In this document: piece by piece, positions 11,451 to 23,700 of the stretch
Layout of the letters: every line of letters starts with the position of its first letter
Position numbering within the stretch: the stretch's first letter is position 1
Source of the DNA: Paragordius varius
Taxonomy: Eukaryota; Nematomorpha
Direction of reading: 5' to 3'
NCBI GenBank assembly: GCA_964247055.1
Contig: OZ176055.1
Coordinates: 1,612,001 to 1,676,000 of the forward strand
DNA: 64,000 bases
Notes under the pieces: generated by a model
Database searches by the model: none
What the model saw: only the letters and a program-made list of their open reading frames with translations
Told to the model about the DNA's origin: nothing
Position numbers and translations under genes: made by a program

Positions 11451-12568
11451 ATCTGCAAATTTACAAATATATGAGTAGATCTGAAATAATTAATTTGCCA
11501 TTATTAGCTCGGATTCCCTAAGGTTACAAATACAAATATTTTGACACAGTTTGAAACTATTTTTATACTAGTATCTCTCCCTTATATCATTTCAAATCCT
11601 AAAAGTTAAAAGTTATTGCTTATAAAAAACAAACCTTGTCATATCAATAAAAGGCTAAAAACCATTACATAAAAATGGTAAAAAATCTTAAGATAAAATT
11701 ATGCAAAAAAACTGACCACATAAATAATACCAATTATTTTTTCATTTTTCAAAAAAGCTAGCATCATTTATATGTTTTTTCCATGGATTTGACATCTCAA
11801 TTATAAAAGTTGGTCGATTATAACAAGAAGAAGTGACAAATTATATTTTATGCTAATATTTTTAGGTTTAAATCACACAAGTTTTTTGATATTAAAAAGC
11901 AATCAATCATATATCGAGCGAACCCGGTTATGTCAAAACTTAAATTACGAAATCTTCATGACCGCTTCATGATAACTTTCAAGTAAGTGTTGGTGGTTTT
12001 CAAATAATATAAGCAGACTTGTGTGCTTAAATTATCTAATAACTTACTATTATTATACATAAAATAAATTAATGAATATTTATTTGATAGAAATTACATG
12101 ACACTAACCCTGAACTTTTTATGTCGTTTTAAATGTTTTTTTTTTCATAACAAAGAAAGGTACTTTAAATAAATATGTAAATGTTTTTTTTCTTCAAATT
12201 ATTAGGTTTAGACAATTTGCCATATGGCAAGTAATCAAATAATTTAAGTTCTCATCGACTATAAATTGTGGGATGATGGAAAGAGTTACTGCATAAGTTA
12301 TTTTTTTCGCGTAAAAATATTTTTTTCCAAATTTATATTTTGTCTTTTGTGTAATTACAAAGTTAACTTTTTTTCTGTGCAGCTAGCTACCTTCGCTAAA
12401 AACCGTTATTTTTTAGAAAATAAAATACATATATAAGCGGCTACAATACAATTGGTGTGGATTTTTAATATTATTCATAACTTTATAGCTAAAAGCAATT
12501 TAAAAATAAAGTATATAGTTTAGAAGTAACCACCATACATATTTAGTTTAATCGACTCAATATATTAA
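11451..12568. other. Putative promoter/5' region of the Gly/His-rich secreted-protein gene
   Basis: AT-rich DNA between the LINE fragment and the ATG at 12569. No exon, RNA gene or complete repeat was recognised. Confidence 0.35.
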
Positions 12569-13751
12569 ATGCATGTGGTTTTCACGATTTATTCTTTTAT
12601 TCTAACTTGGTTCTTATGGTTATATGCTAATAATCTGGACTCTAGTAACGTAAGTCAATAGCTTTGATATACTATTTATAATTAATATTCACCCCAAATC
12701 AAATTCACCCTAAAAATAAATTATGTTTTCGAACTAATATAACTCATTATTAATATTAAATATATTTTTATGAAATAGTTTATAATTATTTCAGTATTTT
12801 TTTTTAAACAAATTTATTTTTTGAAAAATATAAAAATATAGGTAATTTTTAATCTTAAAAAACATATAAATTATTTGAGGGTAAATTTGAATTGTTTGAG
12901 GGTGAATTTGAAATGTTCGAGGGTGAATTCGAACTGTAAATGGTATATACAAGTGATTAAAGAAAATTGTAAACAAATGGCTATAATATAATATGTATTA
13001 CATTTTGAAAATTTCAAGTTTGTACAAATATAACTCCAGATTTGTTAATACATCATCCAAAATCTTGTACACAGTTTTATTAGGGTCAAAAAAAATTGTA
13101 AAACATATTTTTTAGCAAAAATACTGTTTCATGCGCTAATTAAACGCAAAAAAACTAAATTTCGGGCTAAGTCAAAGGTTGTATAATAATATTTAATTTG
13201 AATGTCAAAATATAGTGTAGAGGTGAAAGATGTTTTTACCACCATCGATATATTTTTGCGTTTCGTTTAAAAAAACGAGCGCATTTTAAACGAGATTCAT
13301 CAATATAAAATCATTAGTAAAATTATAATTTTTTTAAAAAAAATTTGTTATTTATAACTGGGGGTTCAACACAAACGATGGCTTTGCGGCGACATTTATG
13401 GATATAATAAATTCGACGGGCCGCATATAGGAATTGAAAAATATTTTGTTAGATTTTAAATATAAGACTGTAATAACTACCTTTATTTAAACAATTTTGG
13501 CTAGCTCTTTGCCAAAAAATGGCTTATTCAGAAAATATGTTAAAAAAATATTTTTTCTTAGTTTTTTTAAAATTTTGTTTTAAAAATTTTCTCGCCGGCA
13601 AAAATACTTTGGCGTGACACCCGTGTTTTATAACATGTGCCACGCTTTTTTAATCCTGGCGAAATATCGAAAAATGATATAACTTTCTTTGACTTGTGAG
13701 TTAAGAAACTAAAAGTAAATCAAAGTAATTTAACTTGGCCTCAATTAATGC

Positions 13752-13788
<37 letters not shown>

Positions 13789-16700
13789 ATTAAATTGCGT
13801 TAGATTTACATTTTTTTTGATATTATATCATTTGACATGGAAAAATATCTATCATCTACAAAGTCCAATCATTTATAATTATTTGATATATGGCTGTAAA
13901 ACAAAGTATCCAAAATTACCACACATGCTAATTTTAAGCAATAAATTATGTGCAGATAATTTTGGTTTAACATTTTTATTGTGGAACTATTTAATTTTTT
14001 TAAATTTAAGGCGATAGCTATCAAACGAGATAATGGCCTAATTAAGAGGTATGTAGAAGATGGTCATTTTAAATCAGACGTTCTGCAAAAAGCGAAATAC
14101 GATGAAACCTACAAGGGCAAAAAGATATATGATGGAAATGATTATGGTATGTTAATTTTTTTGATCAAAATCCTTTATTATTTAAAATGATAAATGGCCT
14201 GCAAGATTCAGCGATTTCTCAAAATAAAAATATTATATTTTATGGATTTATTGTTAGTTGTTATTTATTGAATATATATTTTTCTGATATCGGTCAAACC
14301 TCTATTTTTAAATAACTTAATAATTTTTAACTTTTATACCTTAAATGCATATCTAATGTAGCCTTTATATAGATGCGCTTTAAGTTAATCAATCTATTAA
14401 GTGATTCATTTATATCACGGCAAAAAACAAATCAAACTTAGTAAAGTTACTTTGAAACCACCAAACTAAACTAGATTTCTACCATTTTGAATCGCAATTA
14501 AAACATATTACTCAGTTTAAACCTGGAAACGCCATAGATAGGGTACTATAGAGAGTATCCTCATATAAAATCCAATTATTTTGTAGGACATCATGATCGC
14601 CAAGTGGCTTACAAGGGACACGGCGTTATCGAACACAATTACGAAGCTCAGGGCGATGATGTCTACAAATATAGGCTGGGTGGAGGGGCTGGAAACGTAG
14701 GGGTAGGTACAGGAACTGGTTATTCTCAACCCCATTCCCCCGGAATCGTGATAATTGGAAACGTGGGTCAGGCCTCAGACAATGGGTTTAAGCATGGCTA
14801 TGCCTCTGGAACAGCACTAAAACATAATGGTATATATACGAATGATGATATAATTGTTGTTGCATTTATTAAATGATAATATATACTGTATAAACTTTTT
14901 CCTTGTTTAAAATTTAAATAGCACCTTTAAACTTTTTAAAATTCATCTTTTAACATTTCAAAACTTCCCTTACACACTTCTACTCTACCCTCAAATACTA
15001 TATATTAGCCACAACTATATAATATATATTATATAGTACTATTTTAAGTTTGAACAAATGTTTTTGGTATAGGTGTTCAGATATTTATTTTTTTTCCCCA
15101 CACTATCTATATATTTATTATATCACGATAAGTAAACGCCAAAAACAAATATTTATCGGGGTATTCTAAATTCTCAAGGGAAGTGTGTCTCAGGACATAT
15201 GACATTATTGATTCTCATATATCTATATATATATAGATATATATATATATATATATATATAGGTTACAATGGCGGTGGAACGCTAGATATTGGTGGGAAT
15301 TTTCCAGGAAACGCAGGAGAATCCCCCTTTTGGAGTTTGGGTCATCAAATCAAGCCTGGAGGTCTGGGTGGCTGGAAGTCAGGACATGGGCATGGCCGAA
15401 ACAGTTACAAAGAACGGTATATTAAATCCTAAGTAATTAGTGTTATAGAGCTGAAAAATATGTAAGGTACTACGGTGAGATATTTTAAAGTTTTTGGTAG
15501 TATCAGGTTTTTAAGGTATATCACATAATTACATATATGATTTGATTGATTAATATACCATTTACAATTCAAATTCACCCTCGAACAATTCAAATCACCC
15601 TTGAACAATTCAAATTCACCCTAAAAATAAATTATGTGTTTTCGGGCTAATATAACTCATCATTAATATAAAATATTTTCTTATGGCATAGTTTATTATT
15701 TTTTCAGTATTAATATTATACTGGTAATTTTATTTTTAAAAAAATATAGGTATTTTATTAAAAAACACATAATTTCTTTTAGGGTGATTTTGAATTGTTC
15801 GAGGGTGAATTCGAATTGTGCGAGGCTGAATTTGAATTGTTTAAGGGTGAATTTGAACTGTAAATGGTATATATATTTTTTTTCAAATAAACACATTGAA
15901 TTTATGATTACAACAGTTATAAAATTGTTCAAAATTTGCAAATATATAAAATTTAAACGATTATAAATTAGGATATTACATATTGTTGCATACTCAATGC
16001 ATTAAATCGAGGTTTATATAAAACTTCCCGATAAAAAAATATAACGAATATCACGGTGCTTTTTATTTTAGACCCTACAGGTCATATCCTATTATAGTGT
16101 TTACTCCATAATCGCAAAATTAACTCACATCATCTTCATATCAATCAATACATTTATAAATGTTGACTTTAAAGTAATTTCCTGAATCGGCCTATAATAT
16201 TCCCAATAGATTTTTAATCAATAATAAATGAGACAAAGTGACCCGTCCTTGCTGAGTCCCTTAGTTTGGTCCTTCCCCATATGATCGGATGGATTTTTTA
16301 AGAATACAGTCCCTAAAATTATGACCTCGAAGCGATTTTCCAGAAAACATATAAGTTTATTTTAATTTATATTAATTTTTTGGGATTCAAGAATGTGCCG
16401 AGAGTGACAGAACCATTTTTTGAATTATCCCATCAGTTAAGCCAATGGGTTTTTCATAAAAAATGGATTCGACAAAATTATCTGGAAATCTGTCTTTCAA
16501 ATTATAAAATAGAAGAATTATCCCGTTAGTTTATCCCCTCCTGAAAATATATAAAACTAGATTGAATCAACTTTCCGAAGTGCAGGCCTATTCGAATTAT
16601 ATAGATTTAAATATTTTTTGCAGATGCGTCGAGATTAACTGAGTCATGATTTGCCATCAGTTTAACCACATCCCCTAAGGGTTTATGAGCAATCGGCTTT

Positions 16701-19468
16701 GAAGCAATGTTTGGAAAACGTGTGAGCCCATTTAAGTATGGATATTATTTAGTTTTTTACAAATGCACAGAGGAAATCAACCATTTTTTAAGTTTGCAAG
16801 GCAGTTTTCCCTGGGAAATAGAGTTATTGAAGAAATCCGGGCCTTGAGGCATTGTGAAAAAAGTGTAGGCTTATTCGTGAAAAAGGATTTCTTGAGATGG
16901 CTGAGATCCATTTTTAAAAAATTACACAATCTATGTGTTCCAGTTCCCTTGAAAAAAGGACATTAAATTAATTTTGACTGTAGTGTAAGTTTTCGACACA
17001 AGTATAGTATGAATTCATCATTGGTTCTTATTATTTGTTTTGAAAGCCACTGTTTAGGGTTAACCTTTGTAAAACACCTCCTAAAAATAAAAACATCTTG
17101 TAAAACACATATCTATAATATGTTTAGCCTGATTTCATACATTCCCCATTTAATTGGGATCATCGGCGATTATTTTTCTGCCATCGGATATCAGCTTTTT
17201 AAATAGAATATCATTAATTATAGCTTATGGCCAATTTTTAGAGGAGCGAAAGTGTAAATAAATAGAATAATGGTGGAATGTATAAGTAACTTAAATAAGA
17301 AATATATTCAACGTAAGCGATTCTATGTAATCAGAATAATAGGGTGGGTAAGAAACCTCCTAAGGTGGTCAAACATTTCATAGCCGTGTTTTGGTTCATT
17401 ATAAAATTGTTGGGCCGCCTTAATTTTTTAGACTAAGTGTTAGATCCAAATTTAATGAAAGCTAAATGCTTTATTTCAAATAAATATTAATATGATAAGC
17501 ATATTTATAAACACGAAACAATTTCGATATTAATTTTAAATATTATATCTGAATTTGGAAACACACTTTATTCACTAAAACTAATGCAAAAAAGCCTTAA
17601 TAAATTTTTAGATGAACTAAGTAGTGCGGCCCCGGAAAATCTTTTACATAACACAGTGCTAAAAAAAGCTGATAAAATATATCTTTTCTGATAAGAAAAT
17701 GAATGATTATCATGGTGATTTTGGTTTTGGCCTTTACGAGTTATCAAGTATTTGCACTTTTGTAAGTGCTCTATATCAAAAAATGGATAATTTGGGCACA
17801 TTTTTAAAATATTATTTTTTTAATGAGAGCTATACGCTTCGTTTCAACAAATATCATTATGCATCATAAACTACATATGATATGCAAAATATTTTCAAAA
17901 AAAATTTAATTTTTAGATGGGGACTTCAAAAGTGTCAAATTTTTTTGCTTTTCTAAAATGGGCTAGCTCTCTCAAAATTAACCAAAAATGCCGTACGCGA
18001 TGATTTAATATATATGCTAAATCATGATATCAACTAAAAATATTTCTTAAAAAAATGCATACTTTTTTCAAAAATTTATTTTTTTAGCAAAATTTTGTTG
18101 AAGCACACTTCATACTATTTTAAGTCATAATGGAAACGATTCATATACGCTTAAAATATCATAACATTATTTCTTAATAATTCGATGATTCTAAATTCTA
18201 TCACCACTGAATTCCGTATATATATGTTTCGTCATCAAATTAATGTTAAATCAATAGTGTGTTTTTAAAAAAATTTCCAACATTAGAAAGCAAATGAATT
18301 TTTGAATAAAAATTCTGAGGTGGGTTCAGCATCATTGAGTAAATATAATATGTGTTTTTATAGCATAGCCTCAAAATATTATAAAATACCCTTATTTTGC
18401 TAATAATTAATTAAAAGTATGATTTTTTTAAATTTTAGTTGATATCAAAATTTAGCATTTATATAAAAAAATTTTCGCGTATTCGAGGCATTTTTGCGTT
18501 TATTTTAAAAGGACTAGCTTATTTTAGAAGAGCAAAAATTTGAGACTTAGCCCACAAAAAATTGAAATTTTCTCAAAATTTTGTTTTGCTTTATATAGTT
18601 TATGATATTTTTACTGATTTTATGTGGACTGAAACCTCACCAAAATATTTTTATTTTATAAAATTTGCACATATTTTGCCATTTCTGATATGGAGGCTTT
18701 ACCACAAAAGTGTAATTAACTATCATATATCACTTGTTATATGTATATAATTAATCAGGTTATTTTCCTCTACCCTCAGAATTTGGACGCAACATTAATT
18801 ACAAAGCTAAAAAATTTGGCAACCAAAGAAAATATTGTTTTTATATTCTTATGCTTAAAATCTAATAAAATATTAGATAATTCCTAATAATACTGCTAAA
18901 GATTTTTATCTCAAAATTAAAACATTTGTATTCTTTCACTTCTGAATTGATTTGTTATAAAGAATCTAGTTTAACTCTTTAATGTGAATTGGCGAAATTG
19001 GCCGCCCGTTGACATTTTATATTACACTTAAAAGGGCAGTCTCATTAAATTTATGCTTTATTTTAGTAAAAAGAGTATAATTAAGCAAAAATATAAAGAT
19101 TCACAAAAAAAATTCGTATCAAATTACTCTAGCACCATCGTAATTCTACAATTTAGAAATATATCTTGTTTTAAGTGTGAATTTAATTATTCAAAAACTT
19201 TAGAAATACGTTAATTTAAAAAAATTAGATCATTCATGTCGTTGTCCTATTTTCGCCCCTCTGGTTTACCCTTAAATGATTATTATTCTGTCATTTTGGA
19301 ATCTAAATTTTGGCGTGTCAGTCAAAAAAGTGAAAACTTTTATGGCACGTAATATATTTAAAATATTGGATTTTAAAAAGGCATAGGGTAGTATTACCCA
19401 GAAACTAAAAATGTAGACTGCTATCATGAAAGCCAAACTAGTATTTTCTGATTTTCGTTTAAAATCGA

Positions 19469-19501
<33 letters not shown>

Positions 19502-20053
19502 CATGATTAATTATTTTTTAGATACAATAAAATTGTCAAAGAAGACAGCTTAGTAAAAGAAAAAGCACACGATAAAGGATCCCATGTTGCCAAACACGAA
19601 AGCTTCCATAATGCCAATGATGACAGAGCTGCCAAAAATTTGCAAATAGTTGAGCCAAAATATTCACATTCTAAAGGAGCAGAGGAATATAAATATTTGC
19701 CAAAAACAACGTTACAGCCATGGAATTCTAATAACTACAAAGATACTGATTACAATTATAATAATCATAAATACAAATCTAACAGTCATTCGAAAAATAA
19801 TGATAAAAAATATTATAACCATGATACACCGCATAAAGATAATATATATGAGCCATATGCTCCTTATAAAGATACTTACTCGAAATATCAATATCCGCAC
19901 GAAAAAAAACCCCACACTCATAATTATAATTATAAACCTGTCCAAAAATATAAATCTTTTGAGGTAACTTACGATGACTATGATGAAGGACTAACTCCTG
20001 TTGAAAAGGAATTAGGATATGGCTATTATCAAATCAAAAAACAACATTATTAA
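12569..20053 (+). CDS. Secreted Gly-rich then His/Lys/Tyr/Asn-rich protein, 5 exons
   Basis: Exons are 12569-12649, 14011-14146, 14587-14829, 15263-15416 and 19522-20053. Phases agree at every junction and the coding length is 1146 nt (381 residues). Exon 1 encodes only a signal peptide (MHVVFTIYSFILTWFLWLYA) and ends at GTAAGT. The mature protein starts with a charged part (IKRYVEDGHFKSDVLQKAKY), then a Gly-rich middle (GGGAGNVGVGTGTGY; GLGGWKSGHGHGR), and ends with about 110 residues dominated by Y, N, K, H and D (YNYNNHKYKSNSHSK; HTHNYNYKPVQKYKS). It has no cysteine-rich or enzymatic domain. The composition resembles secreted structural proteins such as cuticle, eggshell or adhesive proteins. 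That role is inference. AATAAA follows the stop by about 20 bases. Confidence 0.7.
12668..12946. mobile_element. MITE-A copy in intron 1
   Basis: The left end is a worn tatactatttataatt with attcacccc subrepeats. The right end has three ttgagggtgaatttgaa-type subrepeats and ends ctgtaaatggtata. It is a full-length member of the MITE-A family. Confidence 0.7.
13365..13645. mobile_element. Degenerate hAT-like element in intron 1
   Basis: It starts gggggttcaacacaaacg and ends with ggcgtgacacccgtg, which reverse-complements to a similar terminus. Inner ccggcaaaaat and gacgggccgcat patches match the better copy at 39365-39644. Confidence 0.4.
13749..13790. repeat. (TA)n/(TATG)n microsatellite
   Basis: A run of TA dinucleotides followed by tatg units, within intron 1 of the Gly/His-rich gene. 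Confidence 0.9.
15217..15262. repeat. (TA)n microsatellite ending in a splice acceptor
   Basis: A TA run in place of the usual pyrimidine tract ends directly in atatatag before exon 4 (15263) of the Gly/His-rich gene. Confidence 0.85.
15555..15870. mobile_element. MITE-A copy in intron 4
   Basis: It starts ataccatttacaattcaaa and ends gaactgtaaatggtat. Three caattcaaattcaccct-type units lie inside the left end and four inverted units inside the right. This is the cleanest full-length copy in the window. Confidence 0.8.
16230..16960. repeat. Degenerate tandem repeat, unit about 200 bp
   Basis: Related phrases recur in the same order: gaagcgattttccagaaaac, ctgaaaatatataaaactag and gaagcaatgtttggaaaacg. 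These alternate with ccgagagtgacagaacc, tcgagattaactgagtca and agacaaagtgacccg. Three or four diverged units lie in intron 4 of the Gly/His-rich gene. An open frame at 16763-16966 inside it is probably fortuitous. Confidence 0.4.
17650..18745. repeat. Fold-back palindromic repeat, copy 5
   Basis: A nearly complete palindrome with its centre near 18215. The left arm reads ggtgattttggttttggcc, ttgcacttttgtaagtgct, gctaaatcatgatatcaact and ttttgttgaagcacacttc. The right arm gives the reverse complements in mirrored order, ending gaggctttaccacaaaagtg. It lies in intron 4 of the Gly/His-rich gene. Confidence 0.75.
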
Positions 20054-20720
20054 TTATATATTATTATAAATAAAATAAATTCTTATATATATCATATGTA
20101 AATTCATATTACATTTATTGGGATAAATATCATGTGTGCTTAGAGTCGGACCGTTAGCAAAGTAAAAAAATATTCATTTTAAATATTATTATAAAATTTT
20201 TGTAATTATATAGTATAAACTTTTCAATTTTTTTGACGTATAGCCAAATTTATTACAAAATTTCTATGATAAATCTAAGTTTAATATTGTCACAATTTTT
20301 TTTCATTTCAATATTACCTCTAATATTTTGATCCCTTTTTCCTTTCTATAACTTTAATGCTTTTGCACAATAGTTATAGAATGACAAAAAGGTACATTGC
20401 ATTATGCATAAACCTTTTTATTTGCAAAGACAAATAACTATCTTACTAACTAATAAAAATCATCATAATCAATGGCATAAAAGGAAGTTCGGAGCCTTCG
20501 TTTATTCTTTCTCTTTTTTATGATTAATATTATATATTTTATTATTTCAAAAAATTGTTTTACATACACTATTTCTAAAATAGTTTGACAAATCATACAT
20601 TTTTATATATACAAAATACTTTTATTTGTTTCATAATTATTTTTAGTATTTTTAAATAATTAATAGGATAATCATATTGAGAATATGTCAACAGAAGTAA
20701 TATTATATTAAGATCTATCC
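20054..20720. promoter_or_regulatory. Intergenic region: 3' end of the Gly/His-rich gene and RhoGAP promoter
   Basis: 667 bases of AT-rich DNA. A likely polyadenylation signal (AATAAA) lies at about 20070-20085. The rest should contain the start of the RhoGAP transcript. No TATA box can be told apart from the AT background. Confidence 0.35.
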
Positions 20721-23700
20721 ATGATTGGAAGTCCAAGTTTTTGTGGGGTTAAAGTCCTACCCACATTAATACCCCCTGGTCATTCTCTAGCCCCTGAGCA
20801 TTTAGATCAGAATCGTAATCATGCAATTAAGCATATATCATTTAATGAAAGAGAATTTACCAATATAGCTGTCGGGCCAAAAACTCAACAAAACTTTTTG
20901 GAATCGTCGATGGAATCATCTGCGTCTGCTTTAGTAAGAGATGGCCAGCATATATATAACGCTGATGGTATAAATGAAAAGACAAAACTTAGCACGATAA
21001 AGGAACTAAATTTGTCCTCAAAAAGCATCAAACTTAGTTGTTCGCGCAAAAACAACCCAGTTAATATTCAGACCACTAATTTCAACACTAAATCATTCAA
21101 TTCCCTAACGTTAAAGTTACCTGGACACGTTAATAAACCCAGTATTATACCTGAAACATTCACATGGCTCCCGGCCCATAAAAACAAACAACGCCAACAA
21201 AAATGGAATTTTCAATCCATCTCCTCACCCTTAAACAATATTATCTGTGAGGCAAAAAGTGGGAATTGTATTGGGAAACCCCAGGAAATTGATAATAATG
21301 ACAACATTATTCATTCACCCACCATGATAATTAATAAGGGTATGATTGAGGCACGTTTATCCATGCTGAATAATTCATGTAGCAGTTCAACTTTTAGTAT
21401 CATTTCACACCCCACACATAATTCGAGGCATAAAATAAACCAAAATGAATCCACAGATACGAGTCATCATTATGCCTTATTAGAGGCTAACACCATAGAT
21501 CCTACCATGAAATCTAATAAAAAAGTTACCCGTCAGGACAAAAAAAGTGGTGATGGTAAAAAAATAATCAATAAAACATCATCCACTCCTAAAACATTAA
21601 CACGAATGGAAAAATCATCTATTTCACAATCTCAAAAGACTGCATTTTCTTCAAGCGCTTTCCCTAGCAAAATGAGGAATGATTCTGATGTAACTCTTGG
21701 AAAGTTTGCTGGAAATTGTTCAGCTCTTAAGGACAATCAAGACTTATTCCCTCGAGTTCAGGATTGTGCACATTTTCATTATGATCACGTTGAAACGGGC
21801 GTAATACATGTAAGTTAACTAATTTTTATATACAGTAATGAAAGATTCTTGCTATTATTTGACCATTTTGATTTTAAATTGGTTGCATTGGACGTTATTT
21901 TATACATGTCGGTTGCCATGTATGAGATTTTACCCGTTTGATAATTACATTTTTTGGATAATTAATTATTGAGAAAAAATGATAAATTAATAAAATAAAA
22001 AGTCATACATAGCAACTGAAATGTAAATTAAATACCATTTTAGCCAATTACTCGTTATTGCAGTTCTCTAAAAATTTTGGAAATTTTGTTGAAGAGCTTT
22101 TGTTTATAGAGATAATATATTATGCCAAAAATTTAATTTGATATATTCTCATATATTTTTAACCATGACGACGCCTAAATTTTATAAGTTATATAAAATT
22201 TATTTTATTTTTTGCGATTACATTAAACGCCTTCTTTTAAGTGCTTAATAGTAGTATCTACATATGATTCCTTTATTGTAAAACACTATCAACATATCTG
22301 ATGTAAAATAGCTAATTCTATAAAGATTCATATTTTTTTGTTTAAGGAATCCCGCCGAAATTTTCATTTATAAACCAAAAAAGGGTACCCATAGATTATA
22401 ACTTTATTTCGTATGTTACGCTTTTGATATTCATATTAATGTAATACCTTACCTAAGATGATGAATATAATGGGATTTTCAAAAGTTTTTCTGAAATTAA
22501 AAAGTTGACAAAAATATGGATTGTTTATGAAAACGCCCCTTATTTGGATGCTATTGACAAAGTTTTATAACGAAATATAGGGTTGGACATGTCCGATAAC
22601 AAATGCATTCGAATCCTGACCGTTTTTAATATTAAAAAGAAAGTTGAAAATAAAAGGTATATATAATAATGAAATGAATTTTAAATTAAGCGTAAATTTT
22701 AAAATTAAACATTTTTTTCACATCATTAAAAGCAATTAGATTGGTTAATTTTGGTTAAAATAATTGATTATTTATAACTAATTGATTTATAAGCCTCAGT
22801 CCGGCTATTATTTTTCCACTGGTCCAAAATTAAACCTTAGTCAAAATGAAGTCCAAAGTTGTTATATTACGTGTCAGTGTTAATCCTTTTCCTTTATTTA
22901 AGTTTGTCATTTTTGCCATTGAGAATTTTTAGACTTGCTATTTTTCACATAAATGAGCAAGGATATATATGGTTTTTAAGAGATAAATATTGATTTTTTG
23001 CCCATTACATATATTTATGGCATAAAATCTTTTATATTAAATTATATAATTTATAAGGGGTATGGTATATCCTGGCTTGTTTTCAATAGCTAAGCAAAAT
23101 TTTATTAGATATATAAACAACTTGAATTTTTTCATTAAATTAAACGATATGTATAAAAAACGCGCATGTAAAATTTAAAAAGTATAAAAAAATGATAATA
23201 AAACCTATTTCCTGTTACAATTTATCTATAATAACTGTATTCATATATACCGTTAGATAGATATACGTTCAGATTAAACTCATTACCCTTAATAATTGTA
23301 AGCATTAGGAAACATGCCTTCATTTTTTTATAAGAATTAATGTTTTAAAAGATTGTTTACATATGTAGGTATAATATCCTTAATTGAATATTTTGCGTAT
23401 TTTTTTTTAATGTATTTTTATTCTTTCCGCTAAAATATATAATTATAAACTATAACCATTTACAACACCTCTAATTCACCTTTGAACAATTTAAAATCAC
23501 CTTAAAATAAATTATGTGTTTTTAAGATTAAAAATTACCCATATATTTTTTAATATGTTTAAACAAAATGAAATTTCGTTTTAAATTACATAATTTGCCA
23601 ACCATGGGTATTAACTAACCAATATGTCTAAATACAAAACACCTTCTATAATTTGTCAAGTTGTTGTTTTTATAAAGTGGGAAAATTTTGAGTGATATTA

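Noticed and set aside
13748-14017. Open frame beginning in the TA microsatellite
   Set aside because: The translated text is microsatellite plus AT-rich intron. Only its last bases overlap the true exon at 14011, in another frame.
16763-16966. 67-codon open frame (HRGNQPFFKFARQF...)
   Set aside because: It falls inside the degenerate tandem repeat, and the neighbouring units do not keep the frame.
19650-19967. Overlapping frames on both strands of the last Gly/His-rich exon
   Set aside because: These are shadows of the low-complexity coding sequence. The chosen frame is the only one in phase with the upstream exons.
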